Part shown: one piece after another, positions 54,701 to 64,000 of the stretch
How the letters are laid out: every line of letters starts with the position of its first letter
How positions within the stretch are numbered: the stretch's first letter is position 1
Assembly: GCF_964355755.1 (NCBI RefSeq)
Contig: NC_092670.1
Span: 40,535,795 to 40,599,794, forward strand
Length of the DNA: 64,000 nt
Reading direction: 5' to 3'
From: Antedon mediterranea
Lineage: Eukaryota > Echinodermata > Crinoidea > Comatulida > Antedonidae
The notes under the pieces: model-generated
Seen by the model: only the letters and a program-made list of their open reading frames with translations
What the model was told of the DNA's origin: nothing
The model's database searches: none
Position numbers and translations under genes: made by a program

Positions 54701-56598
54701 CGCCCTCCTTCAATCAACAATGTCATTCTATACCATATATTTTCATATTTATCTTTCTTAAAGCTCTAATAGATTATTTTAATAGCTTTGACTTTGACAC
54801 CAAAGACAATGAAAGATTGTTTTTTTGTTGTTGGACTTTAATTTTACAATTACCAGGGCCCATGGTTCAAATTCTGCCAGTTCCAGGATTTTTCTGACAG
54901 CCAATATAGCGCCACTACTTAAACTCATATGAGACTCAGTTTTGAAAGCATGTTTTTTCTGACTGTAATTGGCGAGTTATGTGTTGTTGTTTGGTATGAG
55001 AAGTAGAAGTTATATATTTACAGTATATTGAATCTGAAATCTGAATCCTTTTGGTAACCACCCTCATTTCAGAGAGTGGTGTAGTTGTGGGAATCTATCA
55101 CAACACTTATTGGTTTGTAAGCATGTGTAGACTTTTCTGCTTTGTTTGGTGTTGCCTAGTGTAATAAAAATTAATTCTGAATTACCATGGTTATAAAGAC
55201 TGTCACGCTTGAGTAGGTTGATAATACTGAATTTATACGTTACTCCAGGAACCATGTGCTGAAGGCGAAAATAATACCACTGGGTGTGTCTGTTGGTGTA
55301 CAGGTCAGTCTTTAATAGGAGTTCATATTCAAACTGACCTCTACAAGAAAAAAGATTTGATTTGATTTACTCATTATATTTAAATACAGGTAACAAAGAA
55401 CATTAAAGTGATAAAACAAACAAAAAATAATGAATAATAAAATAGACAATGTCAACGTATTTTGAAAGTTTTAAATGTAAACGCCATCGTTTCAACAACC
55501 CTCTTTATGTCAATGGCTACCAGATGGACCATGTTTTGAGCATGATGTTAATGCCTTAGGCTACCAGATGGACCATGTTTTGAGCATGATGTTAATGCCT
55601 TAGGCTACCAGATGGACCATGTTTTGAGCATGATGTTAATGCCTTAGGCTACCAGATGGACCATGTTTTGAGCATGATGTTAATGCCTTAAAACTTATTT
55701 TCATGTCCTGTAATAGCATGTTTGTCAACTTACACTCGCTTTGCTTGACGCAAGTTGCCAGACTCAAACCGTGATTCAAATAGAAGACTAGAACAACAAC
55801 CCTCAGGAACATCAAGAATGGCACTTGTCCGAGATGACCGCTCAGAATCGTAGACCATCAGTGACCCATCCCAAGGACGGAACCAGCGTGTGCGTTGATT
55901 GTGGACGGTTCTTGCTTTTTGGGGGACTGAAAATATCAAAAAGAAAATACATTCATCAACAAATCTATAAAATATAAAAAAGAAAATACATTCTTCAACA
56001 AATCTATAAAATATGAAAAAGAAAATACATCCATCAACAAATCTATAAAATATTTAAAGGAAATGTCCAAACCAAAGGTCAAACCACAGCCACCAGGATT
56101 TGTGGTTGTTTAAAAATATTTACTTTATGTAAAAAAAGATTTGATGTGCCCATATAAGGACATGATGTCATATCACTACCATATTTGTTCATACCACTAC
56201 CATATTTAGGCACGCTACACCTTTTTTTGTCAAGTTTGATGTTTAGTTTGATAGTGTAGATAGAGATTAATCATACAATATTAAATCAATAAAAAAATAC
56301 ACACTAATAGTCTGAGGTATTCAATACACCTACCATTTAATTCTTCAGGCTCACTTGGTACCGTTCTCAAATGAGATGGTGTTTGAAAGATAAAACTAGG
56401 GTGACATAGAGGCCAAAAAGGACCACCTACAACGCCACGTCCTTTATCCCATACGGTGTACTGCCAGAAATCACGCCTTAGGAAGGGCGAGGATCCTGAA
56501 AGGGGCTCTAGGCTCTCTTTAGCCATAGATTGTTGCGATTGGTTGCCGCTTGCACTAGGCTTAGAAGAAGATTTTCCAGAGAGGCAAAGGTCCATCAT
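44631..56598 (-). CDS. AGBL2: Cytosolic carboxypeptidase of the AGBL2/AGBL3 (CCP2/CCP3) type
   Basis: Fifteen minus-strand exons: 56334-56598, 55734-55926, 55186-55340, 53930-54084, 53386-53572, 52874-53004, 52049-52237, 51334-51471, 50816-51063, 50401-50501, 49817-49991, 49327-49450, 49019-49069, 45721-45867, 44631-45374. Phases close to 1000 aa. M14D metallo-carboxypeptidases trim glutamates or detyrosinate tubulin tails, often at cilia. The N-terminal domain holds [35 protein letters not shown] and [14 protein letters not shown]. Zinc ligands are H337 and E340 ([11 protein letters not shown]) and H433 (CDLHGHSRK). Substrate-pocket motifs are [11 protein letters not shown] (377-387) and DLNRNY (394-399). 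The catalytic Glu is E510 ([11 protein letters not shown]). After the catalytic domain come an acidic Ser run ([14 protein letters not shown]), a basic segment and a long low-complexity tail with a CSCFEC cysteine pair. The 50501 acceptor (CCTAAG) was chosen because the next CAG gives a stop. AGBL2 and AGBL3 cannot be told apart here. Confidence 0.93.
46112..46406 (-). repeat. tRNA-derived SINE, fullest copy
   Basis: On the minus strand the head reads GTGAGTGGCCGAGCGGTTAA (box A) with box B GGGGTTCGAGGC about 45 bp later, like a class II (Leu/Ser-type) tRNA. A body of about 220 bp follows, with TCTTCTCGGATAAGGACTAT and GTGTGCACTTTAAAGAAC. The 3' acceptor stem is not closed, so this is not a tRNA gene. 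It lies in the large intron before the last two exons of the carboxypeptidase gene. Confidence 0.78.
46841..46950. repeat. Tandem repeat, 28-bp unit, 4 copies
   Basis: Unit GAGGGGTGTTTAATTGGAGT followed by CGGACCAA. Intronic in the carboxypeptidase gene. Confidence 0.93.
48770..48840 (-). repeat. ATA microsatellite with reversed retroposon tail
   Basis: About 40 bp of AAT triplets adjoining TTTATACAGCGCACATATCC, the complement of the tail seen at 19905-19972. Intronic in the carboxypeptidase gene. Confidence 0.65.
49661..49744. mobile_element. MITE family 1 remnant
   Basis: CTAGTTGGACAAAAAAGTGT followed by AATGTGCCCAAAATGG, then GGGCATAATTGTTTGTCAC and a worn right end. Intron of the carboxypeptidase gene. 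Confidence 0.6.
51829..52013. repeat. Minisatellite, 37-bp unit, about 5 copies
   Basis: Unit GATATGTAGCACCTACCTAC followed by TATCATACAACAAGCTT. It ends about 35 bp from the donor of the DLNRNY exon of the carboxypeptidase gene (exon edge at 52049). Confidence 0.95.
52343..52458. mobile_element. MITE family 1 copy
   Basis: GGCTCTGTCCACACTATCAA and TTGATAGTGTAGACAAGACTT ends. Core shortened. Carboxypeptidase intron. Confidence 0.78.
53693..53859. mobile_element. MITE family 1 copy
   Basis: AGCTCTGTCTACACGATCAA and TAATAGTGTAGACAGAGCTT ends, TA on both sides. The longer core contains GATGATGATATAATATCACT-like sequence. Carboxypeptidase intron. Confidence 0.85.
55517..55690. repeat. Minisatellite, 44-bp unit, 4 copies
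   Basis: Unit CTACCAGATGGACCATGTTT followed by TGAGCATGATGTTAATGCCT and TAGG. About 45 bp from the donor edge (55734) of exon 2 of the carboxypeptidase gene. Confidence 0.95.
55932..56056. repeat. Tandem repeat, about 42-bp unit, 3 copies
   Basis: Unit AAAGAAAATACATTCATCAA followed by CAAATCTATAAAATAT. It begins immediately upstream (transcript sense) of the exon 2 acceptor, whose exon edge is 55926. Confidence 0.85.
56112..56265. mobile_element. MITE family 1 copy
   Basis: Left end worn (ACTTTATGTAAAAAAAGATT), core GATGTCATATCACTACCATA, right end TAGTTTGATAGTGTAGATAG. In intron 1 of the carboxypeptidase gene. Confidence 0.75.
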
Positions 56599-59500
56599 TA
56601 TATCCACATGTTTAATCTTTCAACACTAGTTTATATACAACGTCTAAGCACAATAATTAATTTAGGCTTTGCGATCAAAATGCGTACCAACAGTAGATTA
56701 CAAACCAAGTCTAGGCCTAGGCACAATAATTAGGATATAATCACAAATGAGAGGTATCATAGCCTAAAGTTACAACTGAAGTGATTTGTCCATGCCGACA
56801 CAGATATGTTTACATAGTAACAACTGATAATAGAGATGAACAGATAACAAATATTGACTAGGATGGCTGAGTGTGCACTTCTTGTTATCGTGTAATCCTA
56901 AAGCCCATTATCTTTCTTGCTAATTTTAAATCCTAGTCCGTTAAAATCTTTGATTTATTTTGAGTGTTTGCTTATACCTTGTAGGGTTTCTAAGTAAGTT
57001 GATAAGTAGTAGTTCTATGCCATGATAAACCTAAAATACAGAATGAAATTAAGTTTACCAATTAATCATGACAGAGCTTTATCGAACAAATTTTCAACCA
57101 AATAAAAACAAGAATATTTGGCCAAAGAATTCCTAAGCAAGCCACCCTAGATTATGTCAAGGCTCAGTAACTCTTCTGTCCGTGTTTCGCTCGGTTATTC
57201 TTGTGTTCCATTTGATGATTCTTCTGTCTGTGTTTCGCTCCGTTTCATAGATACACTTTTATCAATCACAATACAAATAATCCAAAGTATTGTAGTGTAA
57301 CACAGAAAAGTCAAAGGTCATGATTAGCAACAGTGTATGAAATCAGTACATATCACTCCAACAGTACACTACAAATGATAACAAACCCAAAACAATAAAT
57401 AAACCTGTGTAAATGTGTAAATTCCGATGTTAAACAATCGTAAAAGTATTATGTCAATATGAGAGGAATCTTCACACCTAGGTTATTACCGCTACAAGCA
57501 ATTTTCTCGCAAGTACAAAAGGACGGTCGCACCTGCCATGTGAACACACCTTTTGTCAAACTGTATTATTTCCATGGTAACAGTTTGAAATGACATGTTT
57601 GCTCAATTCCTTTGTTTGTTTTTCCCTCAGGTTATTTGTCACGCTTTTATTTAAATCTTTTATTTTTCCAAAGGCCTTATATTATTTCACATAAATAAAA
57701 CTAACAATTCTCAACATATCTATTAAATAGAGAGAATTGGACTAAAAAGAAATAAACAAAAACTTATTATTGCAATTACTGACCATATATACAGAAATAC
57801 ACAATACATTAAAACAAAATAAACAAAATAGAAAAGGATTATTAGATTGAAGAATAGAATTTTCACCTTCAGAGTAATTTTTGCATATGTAATGTTGTAT
57901 GTGAAATTCTACTGTAGGGAATTATTGACCATAATAAGTTTATCCCACGCAACCTAACATTCTGTATCCACATATTTTTTAGTGTAATGAATTATGAAAC
58001 TTTTGTATCTTTGACCAGACATAAATCATTTCTCTCTAGGGATTTATAAACTTAATATTTATATTTGTCTTCCCTTTTTAAAAATTCAAGTGTATTCTAT
58101 TAGTTTATACCAAAGTGTTTGTTACCGTATTTGAACACAGAATCTAAACCACAATGGAAACCCCACAGACTGCCATTAAACTCAAATAGAAAACAAGAGC
58201 ATCTAAACATAGCTTAAATTTCATACTCATTATACACTGACACAATCTAATTAACAACCTCATTGAAATCACCTAATAAACACACATTACTTAAACGCTA
58301 TCAATTACAAACATGATCTTAGCTTCTGTGTCATTGTTAACTTAAGTACATTGGTTCATGGAGTTTAGGATTGGTTACACTTAAATAGCGCCCTCTTTTT
58401 AAGTTTCCTTCTAATTTTTGAACAATAAAGAAAAAATATATTTACAGTAACAAACTTTCTGAATATAATTTGTTTGTTTTCTTACAATTTTCAACCTGTC
58501 CCCAGCCAAGTTTAGTCAGTTTCTTAGCAAAAGGACCACAACATCTCCTAACCCCATTAAAGCATACTGACCTAAATAGGTTTATTTATGTAATAATTTA
58601 AAATAAACTATTTAATCTGATGTTTTTATGACAAAAATACAGTGTTTGAGATTCACAAATTTATGAATATTTATAGGATTTTGGCTACAGGATGTTAGTA
58701 ATAAAGAAACAATTATGTATTGTATAATGCAACATGTTGCCAATTTGATGTACATATCACCTGCTATACCACTGTAGCATGTCGATACTTAATAGGCCTA
58801 CCGGTAATTAATGTTTCTTAAGTTGCCTAGTGCCATTTTTTATGTGAATGATTAAAATGAGAAAATCTTTGAGTGGAAACATTTTATATATAAAAATTTA
58901 CCAGGTTGAATACTGCTGTTGAATAAACAAACTAATAAATAATAATAAATCAAGAGCAAACATAATGTCTATGTATATTTTATAAAAAAATGACAATATA
59001 TGGAAATAATTTTCCACTGATGAATGAATGAATGACACTAAACATTTATTTATTTTAAATGAAAGTGTATAATATATATACACTAGCAATGATGAACAGA
59101 TGTTGCCGAAAGCTCTGCCAATTTTTCTGGCTGTTTTACTTAATGGTTTTGATTTGGCTTTTTGCTCAATATATTTTGTATCTCCATTGAGATCCAGCCA
59201 ATGATACCCACAGCATTGTCATTTTTACAGTAAATTGCCTTTGGATTTACAATATAGTTGAAATATAACACCTTAAGAAAGTATAACAGAATGCATTGTA
59301 TTTTGAATAAAGATTTAGTTTCTATCAAAATATTGCCCCTAACCAATACTAGAGATTGTTTTGGGGGTGGTAGTGTTGCTTAGCAACAGTGTTTTAGTTT
59401 GGTATAGGTGATTTAGCCCAATCTTTGATCAATTGCACTATGAAATCCATAATGTTCTCAAAATTTGATGAGCATTTATGGGTAATTTGCAAATGTTCCC

Positions 59501-60714
59501 TAAGTATAAATATTAATAAATCTATCTATACTAAGACCATCAAAGCACTTTATAAATAGACAAATGGTTGCGTGTGTGGGTAAGAGGTTAGATACACAGG
59601 CCTACTTCAGATTACTGCTTAATAGCATCTATTAATGTTCAACAGGCATAAGACGTACAAGTGTTATCATTTCTCTATCAAATTTATTGAAATTAATGAC
59701 AGACTTTGCACACACATTACACGCCTGACGAAATTTGTACAGTACATGGGTGTCATCTTCTTGATTTCGGAAGGGGTCACACGACATCAAGGATGTTCTA
59801 CGTACAGTATAGACTAGTATGTGAGAAATATTACTTTTATACCCTTACACTACATCACCTAGCAAAACATTATAAAAACACACAAGGGACTATGAAATAA
59901 AAATGCTGTTCGCAAATAACGTCATGCAATATGATTACAAAAAAAATGTGACAAATATGATGTTTTCCACAAACACTGACAATTGCGAAATGTGAACAGG
60001 AGTTTACTACAATTAAACCCTCTTCACAACTGATTTATGCTCCATGACGATAAGAGACAAAATGATGACATCAAAACAAAAATATTGAGATAACATTTCT
60101 ATGAAAAAAGGAATTTATTATTAAACAACAATTCGTCAGAACAAGGAATTGGATGTGTGGTTCCAATAGAATAAGTTGTATTGTTAATTTTTTCTAAGAA
60201 AATCTCAAAACCGTAAACCAGAAATTGTTTTAATTATTGTTATTGAGGTAGAAAATCCAAAAGTTTTATTCAACCAAATCATTTTAATACTAAAATTCAC
60301 AGTAAATTATGCGTTAAAGTCATTGGCATTTCAGAAAAGATTCACAATAAACAATTTTTAAAAAAAGATGAGATTTGTTATGGTTGTGTAGTCCAATAAA
60401 AATACGTTTTTTTTCATCCAAAAACAACCTTTACAATATTTTAGGCAACATAAGTGATTTTTTTTTTCCTTTTTGTAATTAAGATTAGTTAAGAGAGACG
60501 GCAATGTGGCTACAGTATCTGGCCTCTCTGGGAGACTCATCTGCAAACTTTCATTAAAAAAAATGTTGACATTTCACAGAAATCATCACCAAGCAATGTC
60601 CACCATATTATAGTATTAATATAATATCCTTAGATCCTTAATAGAGCATTTAAAGTGATTATTTATAAAGCCTACAACCCTATGATGAAATCCAATTAAG
60701 CTCCAAGTATTTGC

Positions 60715-61065
60715 AAAAGTGGGTCAAAATTGTCTAATGAAATTACACAGGTTTTGGAGAAAGTAGACAGAATACATACTGTACAGTACTATAAAGCTCT
60801 GTCTACACTCTCAAACTTTATGTGACAAAAAAATTGTATGTGCCCATGGACACGATGATGTCATATCACTACCATATTTAAGTCACAACAATTAGTCCAT
60901 AAGGTTTTTTAGAATTCACTCCTTCAACCCATAGTAACAGAACTGGGTCATAATATTCTAATGAAATCGAACAGATTTTGGAGAGAATAAACAGAATTAG
61001 TCCATTAAGGTTTTTTTCAAAACATTCCACTCTTTCAACCCATAGTAACAAAACTGGGTCATACT
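60715..61065. repeat. About 115-bp direct repeat, 2-3 copies, interrupted by a MITE
   Basis: CAACCCATAGTAACA followed by (A)AACTGGGTCATA, and TTAGTCCATAAGG-like blocks, occur at about 60893 and 60995. An older half-copy (TTTTGGAGAAAGTAGACAGA) is at about 60755. The MITE at 60794-60887 splits the series. Confidence 0.7.
60794..60887. mobile_element. MITE family 1 copy, right end missing
   Basis: AAGCTCTGTCTACACTCTCA left end, TATGTGCCCATGGACACGAT core, then lost after CATATTTAAGTCAC. A TA precedes it. Confidence 0.75.
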
Positions 61066-61582
61066 TTCATAAGAATTTGATTTAGTCTCAACAAACCGTT
61101 AAGCCGACAACATGACGTAGGGCTAATCTAATGAAGCATACAAAGGGAAAATTTGACTTGGACACCTTCGTGTTTGGTAAACAAAAGAAAAAGGCAAATA
61201 TGAATAGAAATAGTCTAAGTATAGCACCAAAAGCCAATGCATGCTGTGTATAAAACAGCTACAATTGCAAGAATGGGTTTATTTTCAATTCAAAAGGTTT
61301 TATCAAGAATGAACTACTGTATTATGTCAATAACTAAAAACTTAGTTTTCCACTCTGATAGAATTTAAATGTGTGATACTAGATTCCACAATTTGGCAGA
61401 GGAATGGTGGATGGGAAGGGCTTGTCAGGATTCAGAGAAGAAACTTTGTACGAGTCAAGGGGTCCTTACACTCTGACAATATGTGAACTTTTATGCTGTT
61501 TTAATGCTTGGTGATACAGTAATAATACTAAAGGGTAATAACCATTTCCAACCATTTTCTCAATCTGAGAAACGCAACACTA

Positions 61583-62675
61583 AGGCCCTGTTCAGACCCA
61601 TGGCGTTAGACCGTTTTAGCGTACAACGTTACTATCAAGGTCACGTTACAAACCGCAGAGAAAAAAACGAGGTGTTCAGACCCATAGCGTACGATTATCG
61701 TTACAACGGAAGTACGTCATCCAGGTTGTTTCTAGTTGCATATTCATGTGCTCTTACCCACGTGTTTTCATCATTATTTCCACTGTATATAGGCCTAGAT
61801 CTCAGCCCTAAAATTATGACAAAATGTGCCGTAAATAAAACATACCTCAGCATTTATTTAAGAAAAATATAGTAAAGCCAAATTTCTGTTTCTATTGTTT
61901 TTATTTTGTTTGTAGTAAAAAACATTTTCCCCAGGCTCTTGTGTTACGAAAATAAAGCAGGCCTCGTAATGCTAATGATGAAGAAAAAAATGATTGTGAT
62001 TAGTCTATCCAGTCCAGTCAAAGATATATATTCTTTGGTCCAGTCGGTTGAAAATAACCCTTAACTTGCTAATAAAAGGGACACAGCTCCTCTTGTTTGT
62101 TTACTGATTTTTTTAGGAGTTAGGGGGTTTTCAGCATTAAACTTGTCCAGTCTAGTCTGCCTTGTATGAATGAGTGACTTGATGTCCCACGCTAGTTTTT
62201 AGCTTGAATGAAATGCGTGAATGGCTCTAGGCCTAGCTAGGCCTAAAAGCGGATGGGATCGTAGTCCCTATGTTTAAATACAAGGTGCATGTATTTATGT
62301 CATTTGTTAGAAAATATAATGGTAATCAGTTGATAGTAGTTTGTAGCCTTTGTAACAGTTGTATTTGTAGTGTAGTTAGGCCTTATTTATTCTGGCCTTT
62401 TTGTTATTGAAATCATGATCCATCTCACACATTGACGATACAAGATGTCAGCCTAGGTCAAACCTTGTTTCGCGTCATAACAGGAAACGTTCTGATTGGA
62501 TACAACGTTGACTTAGAGTAGCGTCGTACGCTAAAACGGTACTATCAACCGTTTTCCACTACAACGCTACAACCGTTGTACGACGCGTTGTACGCTAATC
62601 CCCAACTGTTCAGACACACATTCTTTTAGCGTCGTACGCTAAAACGGTCTAACGCCATGGGTCTGAACAGGGCCT
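61583..62675. mobile_element. Non-autonomous DNA transposon with inverted ends of about 45 bp
   Basis: Left end GGCCCTGTTCAGACCCATGG then CGTTAGACCGTTTTAGCGTA; the right end is the complement (TACGCTAAAACGGTCTAACG, CCATGGGTCTGAACAGGGCC). Subterminal words GTTCAGACCCATAGCGTACG and AGCGTCGTACGCTAAAACGG repeat inside each end. About 1.1 kb, no transposase frame. No clear target-site duplication. Confidence 0.85.
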
Positions 62676-62963
62676 GAATCATCTTTGTCAAAGAAAAATT
62701 GACATAATTTTTTTTTGTTTTCAAATAAACCCATCCTTTTATCATAAATCATCTAAATCAAAATATTGGTTTGTAAGAATTATGTTTTGTAGTAAAACCA
62801 CAAAACCACAATTTTCATTGAAATGGAAAAAAAAAAGAATATGAGGGACTTGCATGAATGCTTGTGTTAAATAAAAGTTTGCCATTTCATTAGAAAGCAG
62901 CTAACAAAATCACACACACTAAATATCATTTTAAACACTTAGGTCATTCACATTTGTACTTAC

Positions 62964-63827
62964 CATTATTTGATAACAGTTCATAATTCTTGGGTAGCTC
63001 TAAAATGTGCTGTGGTTTAGGGACAACTGGGGTGTATTCAGGAGGCCAAAACGGTCCATCCTTAGTCATCAATACTCCATTAAAATTATCCTCTTTCAAC
63101 AATTCTTTCATTTTATTGTTTTTCTTCTTGTGTTCCACATAACTTTTAAATCCTTTTTTGGTATAACTATGAATAGTTTCATTTTCTGAAGGAGTTTCTG
63201 TCGTTCCTGGCAAAGTTTTCATGTCTGTTGAAGATCTTGTTAATACAATTTTTGATAACGCCTCTGGCGATGATACAGGGGTGGAATTTGTCCAGTTCTG
63301 TTTTTTCAAATTAACAGATGTTTCGTTCATATTAATTTCTTCATCATCAGACGTTCTCTCTGATGAACGTAAAGCGGTGCTTGTGGCAAACCTACGGTAT
63401 GGTTGCCGTTTCTTTTTGTTACGTTTCTTTGATTTTTGTGCTTTTAATTCTTCTACAGAAGTGACTGACTGTGATCTATAAAATTAAAAAAATGTAAGAA
63501 ATTGAAACGGTATAATAATAAACCAAATAAATGTAAATAAAATAAATCTACAATTTTTTTTATTGTTTTTTTTTGTCATTGTACCATTGTAGAGTTTGTA
63601 AATAAATGTTTTGAAATTTATTTACAATAAAATGGATACAACGCAATTTGATTGAATTGAATGAACTTACCGATTAGCTAGTTGTACTTGATGTAAACGA
63701 CGTACTTTAGCTTTTTCTCTGTTGCGTCTAATTCTCTCCAGCGGTGGCGTATCTAGCGCCTCACGAACACGTTGTGCTATTTCTTGTTCAATTCGTTCTT
63801 GAATCTCCATTCGCCATGTAAGAGGCT
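62964..63827 (-). CDS. Two upstream exons, likely alternative N-terminus of the carboxypeptidase (5' partial)
   Basis: Exons 63671-63827 and 62964-63475, with clean splice sites and matching phases; the first begins with two bases of a split codon, so the gene continues beyond the right edge. The product starts EPLTWRMEIQERIEQEIAQR, a helical, charged stretch. It then has a Lys/Arg-rich block (KSKKRNKKKRQPYRRF), a Ser/Thr-rich segment, and ends DGPFWPPEYTPVVPKP followed by QHILELPKNYELLSNN. The GPFWP block resembles the N-terminal exon of the carboxypeptidase at 56334-56598, and both exons end in phase 1 after Asn, so either could splice to 55926. I read this as an alternative upstream start of the same gene. 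A neighbouring paralogue with its body lost or elsewhere is the other option. The basic segment matches nothing I recognise. Confidence 0.6.
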
Positions 63828-64000
63828 CTGACAAAATATAAAAGTACAGTTTTTTAAATATTCTTTAACTAATTGCTATGCAAAAATTAAATGTGAATTA
63901 CAAACGATTTTAGTGTTAGGTTTTTTTTAGACTGCTAACAATTTTCAGTGTAAATTTGTATCATCATGCAAGACAGTAGCCAAAACATGTTATATTTTTC

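Larger units (their letters stand above)
56599..62963. other. Long non-coding interval upstream of the carboxypeptidase start
   Basis: About 6.4 kb without a convincing exon. It is an intron if the exons at 62964-63827 belong to the same transcript, otherwise intergenic. It contains a MITE family 1 copy, a broken tandem repeat at about 60715-61065 and a 1.1-kb inverted-repeat element. The 129-codon open frame at 61483-61872 overlaps that element and shows no domain. Confidence 0.5.

Noticed and set aside
61483-61872. 129-codon plus-strand frame
   Set aside because: Most of it is the left end of the 1.1-kb inverted-repeat element; there is no transposase motif.

Overview
This is an AT-rich, intron-rich metazoan chromosome segment with GT-AG introns and compact exons. 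The gene families point to an animal: Hippo kinase, OATP transporters, a CHST15-type sulfotransferase and a tubulin-tail carboxypeptidase. The dense palindromic MITEs, a 5S-derived SINE fragment, abundant minisatellites and AGGCCTA-rich tracts look like a marine deuterostome, most likely an echinoderm. That placement is inference, and I cannot name a species from the sequence.

Layout. (1) 1-390: antisense fragment of a non-LTR reverse transcriptase. (2) 600-803, plus: last coding exon of a ZNF704/ZNF395/SLC2A4RG-like gene ending in a C-clamp; its other exons lie before the window. (3) 9822-5956, minus: complete nine-exon gene for a CHST15-like Golgi sulfotransferase of 460 aa, with an in-frame tetrapeptide repeat array. 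(4) About 10340-11640: cruciform-prone repeat array. (5) 13133-12314, minus: orphan first exon of an OATP gene, broken by stops. (6) 19086-14455, minus: nine-exon OATP gene (copy A) with an apparent N-terminal frameshift. (7) 23301-29756, plus: intact nine-exon OATP gene (copy B, 701 aa), head-to-head with copy A. (8) 40533-32813, minus: complete eleven-exon Hippo kinase STK3/STK4 (535 aa). (9) 56598-44631, minus: complete fifteen-exon AGBL2/AGBL3-type cytosolic carboxypeptidase (1000 aa). (10) 63827-62964, minus: two more exons that could be an alternative upstream N-terminus of the same gene.

I built the exon models by hand from reading frames, splice sites and phase. In every gene except OATP copy A and the orphan exon the phases close exactly. 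The genes look like ordinary, unrelated neighbours apart from the local OATP duplication. I see no new multi-gene system. The unusual material is structural: an expanded coding minisatellite inside a sulfotransferase domain, a decaying OATP duplicate, a possible duplicated N-terminal exon in the carboxypeptidase, and several unclassified palindromic transposon families placed in introns.
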